Origin: Bemisia tabaci
Taxonomy: Eukaryota; Arthropoda; Insecta; Hemiptera; Aleyrodidae
DNA length: 64,000 bases
Assembly (NCBI RefSeq): GCF_918797505.1
Contig: NC_092797.1
Span: forward strand, 50,814,157-50,878,156
Reading direction: 5' to 3'
The position numbers were made by a program, and so were the translations under genes. The notes beneath the pieces were generated by a model. That model was not told the DNA's origin. It saw only the letters and a program-made list of their open reading frames with translations, and searched no databases. Below, piece after piece: positions 11,769 to 22,026 of this stretch; position 1 is the stretch's first letter; each line of letters opens with the position of its first letter.

Positions 11769-14700
11769 GTGAGTCGTTTACTTCCAGGATTTTTCGGGTC
11801 CTGCCGGATGATTATTCTGCACGGAGAAAAAAACCTCGTGCGGAAAAACGCCGTATGTTGAGAGTTGTCAAATTTCCTTAGATAAAACATGGATTTTTGA
11901 GGAAAGTTATTCGTATTTCTCTGTGAAATTTTCACATATTTTAGATCAAATTGCGAACAAAATTATCTGAAAAAATTGAAGATAAATGTTCGCAATTTTC
12001 CAAGAAAATTCTGTTTTTATTGAAGTAAATCTGGCAGCGTCTGACGGCTCATACGACGTTTCCTTAGCATAGCACACGGAGAAAAAAACTTCGTGCGTGG
12101 GACCCGAAGTTGAGGTCATATGGATCTCTGAAGTTTTCGGATCACGTATCTAAAAACTTGAGGTCCAGCTGCCGAAGTTCGGGTCAGGCATCTGAAGTAC
12201 TTCGATATATAACGAAGGGTTCGGGTCACACATCTGAAGTAGGTACTCCGGTACATACCGAAGTGCTTCGATGTCTGACCCGAACTTCGGCAGCTCGACC
12301 TCAAGTTTTTAGATACGTGATCCGAAAGCTTCAGAGATCCATATGACCTCAACTTCGGGTCCCACGCCCGAAGTTTTTTTTCTCCGTGTGCTGCGCTATG
12401 GAAACGCCGTATGAGCCGTCAGACGCTGCCAGATTTACTTCAATAAAAACAGAATTTTCTTGGAAAATTGCGAACATTTATCTTCAAATTTTTCAGATAA
12501 TTTTGTTCGCAATTTGATCTAAAATATGTGAAAATTTCAAAGAGAAATACTTTCCTCAAAAATCCATGTTTTATCTAAGGAAAGTTGGCAACTCTCAACA
12601 AACGGCATGTTTCCTTAGCACGGCAGTATTGAAGGTGATAAACAAAGCTGTGGTGTGGACATGTGCAGGGTTCGAAACTCACAAGCGCCAATGCGCCGAA
12701 CGCTCCTAAAAAATGAAGGCTCTGCGCCAACGTGGCCCCTGAGATTGCCCCCCCCCCCCCCCAAAAAAGTCTAATTTTTCTGTTTGGTGATTTTTCGAAA
12801 TTTCGACGCACGGCACCGGATTCTAACTTTTCCATGTCTAACTTTCCTTGATATATAGGCAAAAAGTCAATTTGGCCCTAAAAGATCTTCGATGGCCCCT
12901 AAAAATCGAGCTTGGTGGGCCAGATGACTCCTGAAACTCAAAGGTGAGTTGCGATTACTGGACTTGTGTAAAGAGTTTTGGATTGGGTATCACTTGAGAA
13001 AAGGGGACGTCCCATGAAGGGATGGCGGCAGGGCGTTGACGAAGGGATGTTGCGTTGTTAGTTGCCCGATGACCTCTGGGTAGAAAAACACATGTGGCGT
13101 TTGGGTGTCGCAGAACGCCAAGGCGCATTGTTCATTATTATACTGCTTTGGTCAAGGTCGGAAACAATTGATATCTCATTATCATGCACCAATTTTTCCA
13201 TAAGCATTTACTGAGGTATCCTCGGAAAAGCTTATTTTTGGAGGAAAATCTCGATTTTTTGACAAACTGACGGGTGAGGCAGAAAAACTGAGATCAATTA
13301 GGGAACTCAGCGCTGAAAATACATGCGAATAGAAAAAAACAAACTGCTTTCAAATCTTCATACCTATCATTTTTTCAAAAGCAAACATGTGTATTGAATC
13401 TAAAATGGATCGAATTTAGCAAAATGGGACCAGCGCGATTACTGTGTTGTAAAAATGTTGCATCTTCATAATTATCCAAAAAATCTCTCAGAGCCAATAT
13501 TATTTGCTTCTCATCAAACAATTGTCAGTTTCAAAGGAAAATAATTGTGTAAATTTTAATACCGCGCACATATTGAGAAGTTTTAAAAGGAAAGAAGAAG
13601 TCGCGCGGTATTGAAAACCCTGTAATCGCGCCGGTTCCTTTTGACTAAATGCGATCCAAATAATGTTTCCGATCCCTACTTTTCTGGCCATGCGTTAAAG
13701 TCTCTAAGCCGTGATTGGAATTCCATATGGATCGCATTTAGCAAAAAGGAACCAGCGCGATTACAGTGTTGTAATATTGTTGCATCTTCATAATTATCCA
13801 AGAAATCTCTCAGAATAGCAAATATTTTTTGCTTCCCGCTAAAAAATTGTTAATTTCAAAGGAAAATAATCGTGTAAATTTTAATACCGTGCACATATTG
13901 AGAATTTTTAAAAGGAAAGAAGAAGTTGTACGATATTGAAAACCCTGTGATCGCGCTGGGTTCTTTTTGCTAAATGCAATCCAAATAATGTTTCCGATCC
14001 CTACTTTTCTGGCCGTGCGTTGAAGTCTCCAAGCCGTGATTGGAATTCCACATGAAGTTACACTATACTGCCGTGCTAAGGAAAAACGCCGTATGAACAT
14101 TCGAGAGTTGCCAAAGTTCTCCGGATAAAACTTGTATTTTTGAGGAAAGTTACGCATATTTTTCCGTGAAATTTTGGGATTTGTTGGATCAAGTTGTGAA
14201 CAAAATTATCTGAAAAATACGCGGAAAAATATTCAAAATTTTCAATAGATTCGGTTTTTTGGTAAAGGAAATCTGGAAACGTCTATAGGCTCATACGGTG
14301 TTTCTCCTTAGCACGGCAGTACAGTCCCTTTTCGTGTTTCACATGAATAATTCTGGAATTTTACATCTCTATGACAAACTCCTCAAGCATGGCTGCGTTA
14401 TTTCATAAGTGAAGACTTTAATAATTTATCGTGTGGTAATAAAGTTTTATCCCACATCGCAGCTCAGCTCTGAAGTTCGAGTGCTTATGTTATGAATTGA
14501 GACAATATACCCTCCACTGCGTTATCTTTGCAATGGTAGAAGCTTTTACTTTCGGGACCTCAACATTCACGTTGAAATAAGTTGCAATTCTCATTGCATT
14601 GGAAATTGCCTACCTTTCTCTAACATGGGACTCACTTTACTGGTTGTTTAAAATCGGCATTTATCGACCAAATTATGTAAAAACATTGCAATTTCGTGGT

Positions 14701-17700
14701 AAAAAATTGCAATTCTATCGTATTAAATCACAATTAAATCGGTTTCTGTTAGACTGGCGAAAGTCCGAAAACTCATAAGCCCGAGCGCCCTGCGCGATAA
14801 ACGAAAGCCAGGGCTCATGATTTTATTGCATTTAAGCCCGTCTATCAAAACCGATGAAATTTAATTTCAATGTTTTCATTGCACCGTGCTGCTTGGGTAG
14901 GTTACAAACAGAGCCTGAAATGACATTTACTCAGTCTTTTCTGGGTGGTTTCGATAACTCATTATTTTCGTTATCCGGACCTCCGCTACTCTACACCAGA
15001 TAATCGATGCTGCACTGTATTACTATAGGTTCAAGGAAAATTCGGCAACGTTTAGATGCTTATACGGCGTTCATCCTGAGCACACCAGTGCGCCGCCGCG
15101 CTAAATGAAAACGCCGTATATACATTCAAATGTTGCCAAATTTCCTCTTAGAAAATATTTATTTTTGGAGAAAGTAACGAATATTTTTCCTTGAAATTTT
15201 CAAACTTTTTAGATCAATTGGATTGAAATTTGCAGAAAGGAAACACGATCATTTCGATGTCGCTAGGATTAGGCAACTTTTTTCATCATGCAAAAAATGT
15301 AAACTAATCGCCTAAATAAGTTGTATCTTTACTCCCAATAAACTATACATTTTTGCCGAAAATTACCTTTCTAAAATTTAATTTTTTGCATGATTTCAGT
15401 GGTTCTATTGCAAAGAATGTAAGTTGCACAATCTTATAGCAACATTGGAATACTCTTGGTCTCTTTTTGCAAAAGGTAATCCAATTTACAAACGAAATCG
15501 TCTTCATAATCGGAGGATAAATATTCCCAAATATTCCTGGAAATTCTTGATTTGTCGAGGGACATTTGGCAGCGCCTGACGGCTTATACGGCGTTTTTAC
15601 TTAGCACGGTAGTGCGGACCGAGTGGCAACGTGACGGAACACTTTCCGTAGAAAGCGTTTCTAATTCGTCTACCGTTCGCAGCGCGTTCCGTGCGGTTCG
15701 GCGCCACCGTGCCCCCCCCCCCCCCCCCCCCGCCCGACCCGCGGGAGTAACGCAATGACTCAATCTGCCAATTTTATACACGATATCACGGTTACGTTCC
15801 GTCTCAGGGTTTCGGTGACCAGCGTTCCGCGGGCGCGCGGCGTGACGGGTCATAGCCGGGGGGAGCTGGGAGGGGGAGGGGGGGTGCGCCGGACAATTCA
15901 TTCGTCATCGAAGAGACCGGATTTGGGAAAGAGCGAAGGGAGCAGGTGGAACCCAGTGCGGGCTGATTATTGAAAATGATAGACGTAGCGGTAGATGAAG
16001 AAGACGTAAGGAGTATGGAGCGATCCCATTGGTTGAAACGGGTGGTCGTGATAGACGGAGAGAGAAAAGGATGGGTAGACTATAGGTCACTTCTGCCGCG
16101 CTAAGGAAGAACGCCGTATGAGCATTCGAGAGTTGCCAAATTTCCTCCGATAAAATGTTTATTTTTGAGGCAAGTTGTGAATACGATTCCTTAAAATTTT
16201 CAGGAACTTCAGGTGAAATTGCGAACAAAATTATTCTAAAAATTGAGAGGAAAGTATTCATAAGTTCGCTGGAAAATTCGTGTTTTATCAAAGGAAATCT
16301 GGCAACGCCTGAAGACTCATATGGCGTTTTTCCTTAGCACGGCAGACTTGTCGGTTGCTGTTAGTTAGTCTATTACAGCTACCCCCTGGTAAAAATTGGC
16401 AGTAGAATCTGTGTTCAAAAATACCATAGACCTACGGCCGGATGTAAGATTTCCGATAGCTTCTATAGCCGGCTACACAATTTCTTATAGCCGATGGCGA
16501 CTAAGCAACAGCCAGACGATAAAGTTTCTGCTAAACGTTACTAAATACGGATACTAGGACTTAGTGAGTTTTTGGACCACTCCTCTCTTTGTGGGCCGTA
16601 GTATCTTGATTTATTTTGCGAGGAAAGCTCCGTGCTTTTGATGGATGCCTGCCATTACTAATATATTAGAGCGCTTTCAGTTTCGTATGATACTGTGCAA
16701 TACCTCTGGTGTGAAATAGTTGCTTCAAGCGCCGCGCCGTGGCACGCTGCTGCGTGGCAGGCGGGCAGCCAGCACGAAACACGCATTAGCGCCTACAAAC
16801 CTAACAGGGATACTTCACGCGTTGCGCGATGCGTGAAGTATCCCTGTTAGGTTTGTAGGCGCCAGTGCGTCGCCGCTTCGCTTTGTGTTAGGCTCTAATA
16901 TTTAATCGCGCGGAGTCAGCGTTATTCAACTCATGATTTTGAAATTTTTGCACATCCTGTATGGATTATTCTCATTTTAATTGATGAAAAAAAAAATAAG
17001 TATTAAAGGGAAATATAACGTGTGTTTTGTAAATATTAAGTTGGTTCCGTATCAAACTTAATGATTTCAAAAGCACACGAATTTCTACACAATTTCTTAT
17101 AGCCTTTTATAATCGATGGCGAAAAAGCGACAGCCAGGTGACAAAGTGTAAAGCCCGGCGATAGGAACTATAGCCCGGCTGCATATTTTTTTATCGCTTC
17201 GTATAGCCCGGCCGTGTGATTTTTTCCGCATTCTATAGCCAGCTAGATGATTTTCTGTAGCCTTCTTTCGCCGGCTATAAGAATTCCTATGGTATTTTGA
17301 AACGCAGCTGCTCTTATCGCCAATTTTTACCAGGGTTTTCTATGTCCATTGCAACCACTCCCTTCCATCAATTTGCCCTGTGTCTTCTCTGTCTATACTG
17401 CCGTGCTAAGGAAAAACGCCGTATGAACTATTAGGCGTTGCCAAATTTCATTTGATAAAGCGCAAATTTCCGGGTAAATTTATGAATATTTTCCTCCCAA
17501 TTTTTCAGATGATTTTGTGCGCAATTTCACCTAAAGATTCTACAAATTAAAAGGAATAATATTCATAACTTTCCTTAAAAATGAACATTTTATCGAGGAA
17601 AATTTGGCAACTCTCGAATGGTCATACGGCGCTCTTCCTTAGCACGGTAGTATAGCTTTGTGAATCAATTTCGAGAATCAGCCCGCGGGGGATGGCAGCT

Positions 17701-20638
17701 TTCAGGGACTTAACTTATGGAAGTGTTTTAAAAATTAATGCACTATTTTTTCGTTTTTTCTTTCATCTTGTCTTGCAAATTGGAGGAAAAATCAACATTT
17801 TTGAAATCCAGAGGCGAATTTTTTTTTTATTTTGCGTCAGGCGGCAGAATTAAAGATTCGGTGTTTCGATCATCAGAAATAAAGCAATTCTTCCCACTTA
17901 AATTCCACGAAATGTTCAGAAATTTTCTTAATTCGGGGGAATTTTTATCGTTTTTGCTCTACAGTTCAATATTTATCGATGGCTAAATGCAAAAAAAGCG
18001 CACCTTATTCGTAAAGTTTAAAAATGTTCAACTATGTTGTACTTTCTTCAGAAAAAACTACCTAATCAGACTTTTCCGCGGCAATGTTGTGTGATAATTC
18101 TAACGAGTGGTTGAAATTCACAGAGAAGTTCAGACGAAACTGTTCAGTCCATCCAGTCAATCTATCATTATTCGGGGGGAAACAACATAACTAAATTTTA
18201 GCGGAATCGCCTGTCCGCTCAGGCCACCATTTTGAAATCAGGCGGGCTGGGGGGCTAGAATAGGTACGCCAGCGGCGACCGGGTTTTCGCTCATATCTAA
18301 AAAAAAAATAAATCCTGAGGGAGAAATGTCATTGGACCTTTTATAAAAAGTACACAATTTCCTATGAGAACCAGTTTATTAATTTGGGACTTCTAGTTTA
18401 TGAGATATCGCGGTATAGTTCTCTGTGGCTGTATAAGTCAAATTTTGCTTGAAATCGCGTTTTTCCCACAAAATCTGCAATTAGCTTAAAAACGGCGAGT
18501 CTGAGGGAAAAATTGTTCAAACTGAAATGGAAGAGCATACAATTTTCAATAGAACAGTGCCTAATACTTCATGAGGGGTCCGCCCCTGGATCGCTATGCA
18601 GTCCGACCTACTACAATAGCGGCTGCCATCTACGGTGAGTCTCGGCTTGGCCACGTTTCTAATCTCGCCAAACATAGGCGGCCGCCGCGCGCCGGTCGGC
18701 ACAAAACGCATATGAGCGCCTACAAGACTGCAGGAATACTTCACGCATTGCGTCAAACGTAGTGCAGCAGTGCGGTCGCTGGTCGGCACAAAGTGCAGAT
18801 TAGCGCCTACAAGAGTGGATGAATACTTCACGCATTGCGCCAAACAGAGTGCGGTCGCTGGTCGGCGCGGCGTGAAACGCATATCGACGGTGAAACTACC
18901 AAACCACGTATCTCGTTTGCGGTGTTTAAAAATCTACGCTCGCATTTTATTTCTTTGAAGTTGACCAAATCAATATCATTCCTTGAAATTTTCACAGAAT
19001 TTTCTCCGCACAAAGAGGAAAAATCACGTAAATTTTCAAGACTAGACGTTAAGTAGTTTTTCATTTAAAAAATAAAGTATGACAGGAAGTCTGCGACGTC
19101 GCAAACCGAGATACGTGGTTTGGTAGTTTCACCGTCGATATATTACGACGCCTTTTTTCAAGATGGTGACCTTAGCGAAGAGCCGATTCTGGTAAACTTT
19201 TGATGCTTTTCTGGTGGCCGATTGCAAAATGTATCGGCAAAGAAACCTTCTATATATTTATTTTCCCAGATTGCCCTTTTTAAGAGCTAACTTGACTGGA
19301 CTAGTTGCGGCAAATCTATCTCTTCCGATGAATGACAACGATTGAAACATTTGATCTAATTACTTTTCTTCTTTCCGTTTTCAGGTGAAAAGCCATTCCC
19401 TTGTCGCTGGACTGGATGCGTCAAGAGATTCGCTCGTTCGGATGAATTAGCCCGCCATTTACGCACTCATACGGGGGAAAAACAATTTATGTGTCCCGTT
19501 TGTTACAAAAAATTTATGCGCAGTGATCACTTGAGGTTAGAAAAACTACATTATTTCAGACTGAAGATATTGTGCTGTGTCTGCTTTTTATGGCTCATAA
19601 TTTCAGTAAAACGGCATTGACTAGATTTTAATTTCACTCAAAAGGACAGCATAGACTACTGGAAAAAAAACACATTGGATCTCGAGTCGCCAGACTCTTG
19701 AAAACATTGACAAGAAAAAGGACTCTTGATTCAATCAGATTTAAGCTTAAATCAAAAGAAAATCCGCTCAAATTAAGAGGCTTGGTTCTTGATTTAAGCT
19801 TAAATCTGATTAAATCAAGAGTATTTTTTCTTGTCGATGTTTTTAAGAGTCTGGTCTCTAGATCCAATGTGTTTTTTTTCCAGTGTAAAGGGACTGAGTT
19901 GAAAAAAAATGCGCTGTGTCACATTTTTGGAAACAATTAGTTGGTGGCAGTTTTGCATTCAATTGAACTTAAATTCTCTTTGGTCAAAAATATTTTGAAC
20001 GTGACAAAAGGTTGTACAATTTTGTCCGAATTATTGGAAGAAATAACAAAGGAGTAAAACTTGAAGTTTCTTTTTCTCATTTGAGGGGCTCGAAAGACAA
20101 GGCACCTAGTTGCAGTTTCTGTTATTTCGAGAGATACGCGTTTGAAGTTTCGAAATTACATGGATCCTCATGGCGGAGAGAAAGTTCAAACTGACTTTTT
20201 GACGCATGAAAATTGAAATTTTGGAGCGAATTTTTCACAAAATATGCATTAAGACTGGCACAATTTGCAATCATTACTATCTCAATTTTTTCGAAAATTG
20301 TCTTTGCCTTCTCCTCCAAGTCCCACAATTCAAACTTGCTCCGACTTATTGGTGCGTTTCTATTTAACTGAGACAAAATCAGCTCCACCTCTTAATAGAA
20401 CTTTACTTGCTTTAAGGCAGAATACTTTTGGCTGATTTTTACAGCTGAAAAAAATCAACATTTTCCAAATCGTTCGATTAAGATCGTAATATGTCATGAA
20501 GCTTCGGTCCGTGTCTAATTCATGATTTCTATGATCTGTTTCAGCAAGCACGCTAGACGGCATCCTGACTTTGACCCCTCCGTTTTGCGGCAAAGAAAGT
20601 CCTCTAAATTAAAAATAAAGAATAACCTTCTATCATGA
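11333..20638 (+). CDS. Klf13: Krueppel-like factor, KLF9/13/14/16 subfamily (three coding exons)
   Basis: Nuclear C2H2 zinc-finger transcription factor expected to bind GC/CACCC boxes. Exons 11333-11768, 19385-19535 and 20545-20638 join in frame (681 nt, 226 residues plus stop). Residues 7-16 ([10 protein letters not shown]) match the Sin3-interacting helix of this subfamily, which recruits a corepressor; residues 48-60 ([13 protein letters not shown]) match a second block seen in KLF13. Three fingers follow: C122-H144, C152-H174 and C182-H202, with C-x4-C, C-x4-C and C-x2-C spacing and TGEK linkers, then a short basic tail. The start is the first ATG of the frame; SID blocks normally lie close to the N-terminus, which supports it. 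The protein is shorter than vertebrate KLF13. Subfamily is confident; one-to-one orthology is not. Introns of 7.6 and 1.0 kb are filled with mobile DNA. Confidence 0.92.
11842..12626. repeat. Composite palindrome: MITE, hairpin element, inverted MITE
   Basis: Arms 11842-12204 and 12259-12626 are inverted and, by eye, about 95 percent alike around a 54-bp spacer. Each arm contains a copy of the CTGCCGTGCTAAGG-family MITE body followed by half of the hairpin element at 12075-12388. The two MITE bodies resemble each other more than they do other copies in the window, so the right half probably arose by inverted duplication. The mirrored 78-codon frames on both strands are a consequence of the palindrome. 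Confidence 0.8.
12075..12388. mobile_element. Hairpin MITE (CACGGAGAAAAAAACTTCG tips)
   Basis: A 314-bp inverted repeat with tips CACGGAGAAAAAAACTTCG and the complement ending TTTTTTTCTCCGTG. GAAGTTCGGGTC-like words recur throughout. An extra partial tip, CACGGAGAAAAAAACCTCG, lies at 11819-11837, at the outer edge of the surrounding palindrome. Confidence 0.75.
12629..13400. other. KLF intron DNA, no assigned feature
   Basis: Contains a C run near 12750 and GC-richer sequence up to about 13150. The string GGGTTCGAAACTC near 12668 resembles a Pol III box B, but no matching box A or tRNA fold was found. Confidence 0.45.
13407..14054. mobile_element. Two tandem MITEs, GGATCGCATTTAGCAAAA family
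   Basis: Units start at 13407 and 13729 (period 322 bp). Each holds an element with tips GGATCGCATTTAGCAAAAAG and a complement ending CTAAATGCGATCC (near 13656) or CTAAATGCAATCC (near 13982). The first is flanked by AAAT on both sides. The same tip style, also with 4-bp flanking repeats, is seen at 15220-15482 and 22027-22299. No coding potential. Confidence 0.75.
14068..14319. mobile_element. TA-type MITE, well preserved copy
   Basis: A 252-bp element with tips CTGCCGTGCTAAGG and CCTTAGCACGGCAG, directly flanked by TA on both sides. It is one of the two best copies for defining the family and its TA target. Confidence 0.9.
14320..15029. other. KLF intron DNA, nothing assigned
   Basis: AT-rich intronic sequence without recognisable coding, RNA or repeat structure. 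Confidence 0.45.
15030..15087. mobile_element. Truncated right end of a TA-type MITE
   Basis: The string CTTATACGGCGTTCATCCTG with a GAGCACACCAG tip is the 3-prime end of the family, abutting the left end of the next copy at 15092. The rest of the copy is missing. Confidence 0.6.
15092..15612. mobile_element. TA-type MITE interrupted by another MITE
   Basis: Left tip GCCGCCGCGCTAAATG and right tip TTAGCACGGTAG are separated by 521 bp instead of about 253. The excess is the element at 15220-15482, inserted in the middle of the family consensus. Confidence 0.8.
15220..15482. mobile_element. Nested 263-bp MITE with AATT flanks
   Basis: Tips GGATTGAAATTTGCAGAAAG and a complement ending TTTTGCAAAAGGTAATCC are flanked by AATT on both sides (15216-15219 and 15483-15486). 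Removing it restores the host MITE sequence, so the insertion is directly readable. Related to 13407-14054 and 22027-22299. Confidence 0.8.
15620..15935. promoter_or_regulatory. CpG-rich patch with long C and G runs in the KLF intron
   Basis: A GC-rich block with an interrupted run of about 20 C near 15713 and a G-rich run near 15867. It could be an intronic promoter or enhancer, or part of an unrecognised repeat. Overlapping frames on both strands are compositional. Confidence 0.25.
16093..16345. mobile_element. TA-type MITE, nested copy
   Basis: Tips CTGCCGCGCTAAGG and CCTTAGCACGGCAG, 253 bp, inserted in the element that begins near 15954. Confidence 0.85.
16384..17335 (-). mobile_element. 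0.95-kb nonautonomous DNA element, copy 2
   Basis: Inverted relative to 10217-11154, with the same CCCTGGTAAAAATTGGC and GCCAATTTTTACCAGGG ends, internal hairpin (16782-16869) and GCCGG-TATA subterminal motifs. It sits inside a MITE. Left and right flanks show no clear duplication. Confidence 0.85.
17398..17650. mobile_element. TA-type MITE with clear TA duplication
   Basis: A 253-bp element flanked by TA at 17396-17397 and 17651-17652. Deleting it with one TA restores the CTGTCTATAGCTTTGT of the surrounding MITE, so it is a precise insertion at a TA. Confidence 0.9.
17696..18685. other. KLF intron DNA, nothing firmly assigned
   Basis: Mixed AT-rich sequence. Text around 18290-18520 resembles degenerate mobile-element DNA but no ends were found. 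Confidence 0.4.
18690..18885 (+). repeat. Two tandem units of the GCGCCTACAAG motif
   Basis: Units near 18715 and 18804 each read GCGCCTACAAGA, then a short spacer, then AATACTTCACGCATTGCG, followed by GTGCGGTCGCTGGTCGGC. Spacing is about 88 bp. The motif equals one arm of the hairpins at 10663-10749 and 16782-16869. Confidence 0.7.
18881..19141. mobile_element. MITE with AACTACCAAACCACGTATC tips
   Basis: A 261-bp element with nearly perfect inverted tips of about 40 bp, ATATCGACGGTGAAACTACC at the left and the complement ending ACCGTCGATAT at the right. It defines the CCACGTATCTC family, of which older relatives are at 5885, 6445-7472, 21846 and 50010. Confidence 0.85.
19385..19535 (+). CDS. 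Klf13: KLF coding exon 2: finger 2 and most of finger 3
   Basis: Begins after TTTTCAG and completes Gly146. Encodes the TGEKPFPC linker, finger 2 (C152-H174) and finger 3 up to Leu195, ending at the donor TTGAG|GTTAG. The phase (1 in, 2 out) fits exons 1 and 3 exactly. The arginine, aspartate and glutamate of RSDEL and RSDHL are present at the base-contact positions. Confidence 0.93.
19658..19884. mobile_element. Palindromic MITE in KLF intron 2
   Basis: A 227-bp inverted repeat from ACTGGAAAAAAAACACATTGG to CCAATGTGTTTTTTTTCCAGT. The arms also contain GATTTAAGCTTAAATC, itself a palindrome. It is noncoding; the 77- and 80-codon frames on the two strands mirror each other. Confidence 0.8.
20083..20326. 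mobile_element. MITE, AGGACAAGGCGC family, copy 2
   Basis: Tips GAGGGGCTCGAAAGACAAGG and a complement ending CCTCCAAGTCCCAC. More diverged than the copies at 9637 and 22887. Confidence 0.65.
20545..20638 (+). CDS. Klf13: KLF coding exon 3: end of finger 3 and C-terminus
   Basis: Starts after TGTTTCAG, completes Ser196 and encodes [20 protein letters not shown] followed by a lysine-rich tail ending in NNLLS and TGA at 20636-20638. The HARRHxxFxP pattern after finger 3 is shared with KLF13-type proteins and supports the subfamily call. Confidence 0.92.
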
Positions 20639-20768
20639 TAAACAAGAAACACTGGCTTCAAATACTTGATTTCGAAAAGAAGCCTCATCATCGCCGAAAA
20701 GAAACTGTGGTTGAAAAATAAAAATTGTGAAAAAAGCGACTAGAACTTTCAACAGTATGTGTGCTTAC

Positions 20769-21838
20769 ACAGTAGTCTTAAAGCAAAAACAAAACAAAAA
20801 ATGCGACAAAAATGTACCCAAAAACGGTCGGCAGGGGGTGGGTCTATGGTACAAGTGGACTTCCAATTGCGAAAAATCAAAATTTAGGCTATAACCCTAA
20901 TTTCGAGATATCACAATTTTAAAATTTTCATTGTAAATGCAAGTTTTCTACTGATTTTGATCCGCTTTTTTATTTATTTGTCCATTGAATCGGTGTTTAT
21001 CGGTTCACGTGTTTATTATTCGTTCGATTCATGTCGATCGAATACATACCCTCTCGTTACATGGAGACCTCCTATCATACTCTTTTTTTTAACTGAATAA
21101 TTCGCCTTCTGCTGCGTTTGCAGCAATTAACTGTTGTTACGAGTATGTTGTGCATGCTGATTTTAGCTCATTACACATGTGACTCTCTGAAGGTGTTTCA
21201 TGTGCGACAGAAATTCGCCTTTATCTGCGTCTGCAGCAATTGTCGCTACTAATATGTTGTGCGTGCTGATTTTTGCTCATTACATACTTGACTCTCTGAA
21301 GGCGTTTTATGTGCAAAAGTAGAGCACCCTGTTGGAGAAAAACAGAAATTGAATTAATCGCTCAACCCCTCCTTCGTTTGTTCTCCGACAGATTGTGCTA
21401 TACTTGCGCACATAAAACGCCTTCAGAGAGTCGAGTATGTAATGAGCAAAAATCAGCACGCACAACATATTCGTAACAACAATTGCTGCAGACGCAGCAG
21501 AAGGCGAATTGTACAATTAAAAAAAAGAGTATGATAGGAAGTCTGCATGTAACGAGAGGGTATGTAGGTATCCGGTCGACATAAATCGAACGGAAAATAA
21601 AAACGTGAACCGATCAACACCGATTCAATGGACAAATAAATAAAAAAAAACGGATCAAAGTCAGTAGAAAACTGGCATTTACTATGAAAATTTTAAAATT
21701 ACGATATCTCGAAATTAGGGTCAGCCAAAATTTTGATTATTCGCAATTTAAAGTCCAAGCGTACCATAGACTCACCCCCTGCAACCGTTTTTGGGTAAAT
21801 TTTTGTCACATTTTTTTTTTGCTTCAAGAGCACTACCT
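20769..21838. mobile_element. Foldback element, about 1.07 kb
   Basis: Long inverted arms (about 20769-21110 and 21500-21838) share blocks such as CCCAAAAACGGT, GGGGGTGGGTCTATGGTAC and CGATATCTCGAAATTAGGG with their mirrors. The interior contains three copies, one inverted, of a block with CTGCAGCAATT and CATGCTGATTTTAGCTCATT. A frame of 154 codons at 21684-22148 runs across the arm and beyond it, so it is not thought to be a gene. Confidence 0.75.
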
Positions 21839-21845
21839 ACTTAGA

Positions 21846-22026
21846 CTAAAGGGAGAAACCACGTATCTCTGTTATTCTTCTCTGTTGGCAGAATATTTAG
21901 TAGTTTCAAGGTATAAAGCTGGCAGGTTTCTTTTCAAAATTATAAAATACTTAGGAGTGGAAATTCTGAAACTCTGCAATGAAAATTCGTGGTTTCGTAA
22001 ACTAAGGTCATCGATATGTTGCAAGC
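21846..22026. repeat. Remnant of the CCACGTATCTC family
   Basis: Starts GAGAAACCACGTATCTCTG and ends with TTCGTGGTTTCGTAAAC near 22000. Similar in order to 50010-50290. The right part is broken by the element at 22027. Confidence 0.55.

Larger units (their letters stand above)
15954..17695. mobile_element. GATAGACAAAGCGATAGAC-family MITE carrying three insertions
   Basis: The start (GATTATTGAAAATGATAGAC near 15964) and end (CTTTGTGAATCAATTTCG near 17655) match the intact copy at 27242-27512. Between them lie a TA-type MITE (16093-16345), the second 0.95-kb element (16384-17335) and another TA-type MITE (17398-17650). Host sequence remains between the insertions, for example TTGTCGGTTGCTGTTAGT near 16349. 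Confidence 0.7.

Noticed and set aside
12110..12352. Two 78-codon frames with nearly the same product on opposite strands
   Set aside because: They are mirror images produced by the palindrome at 11842-12626.
12655..12690. Possible tRNA or SINE promoter (GGGTTCGAAACTC)
   Set aside because: Only a box B-like string is present; no box A at the right distance and no cloverleaf.
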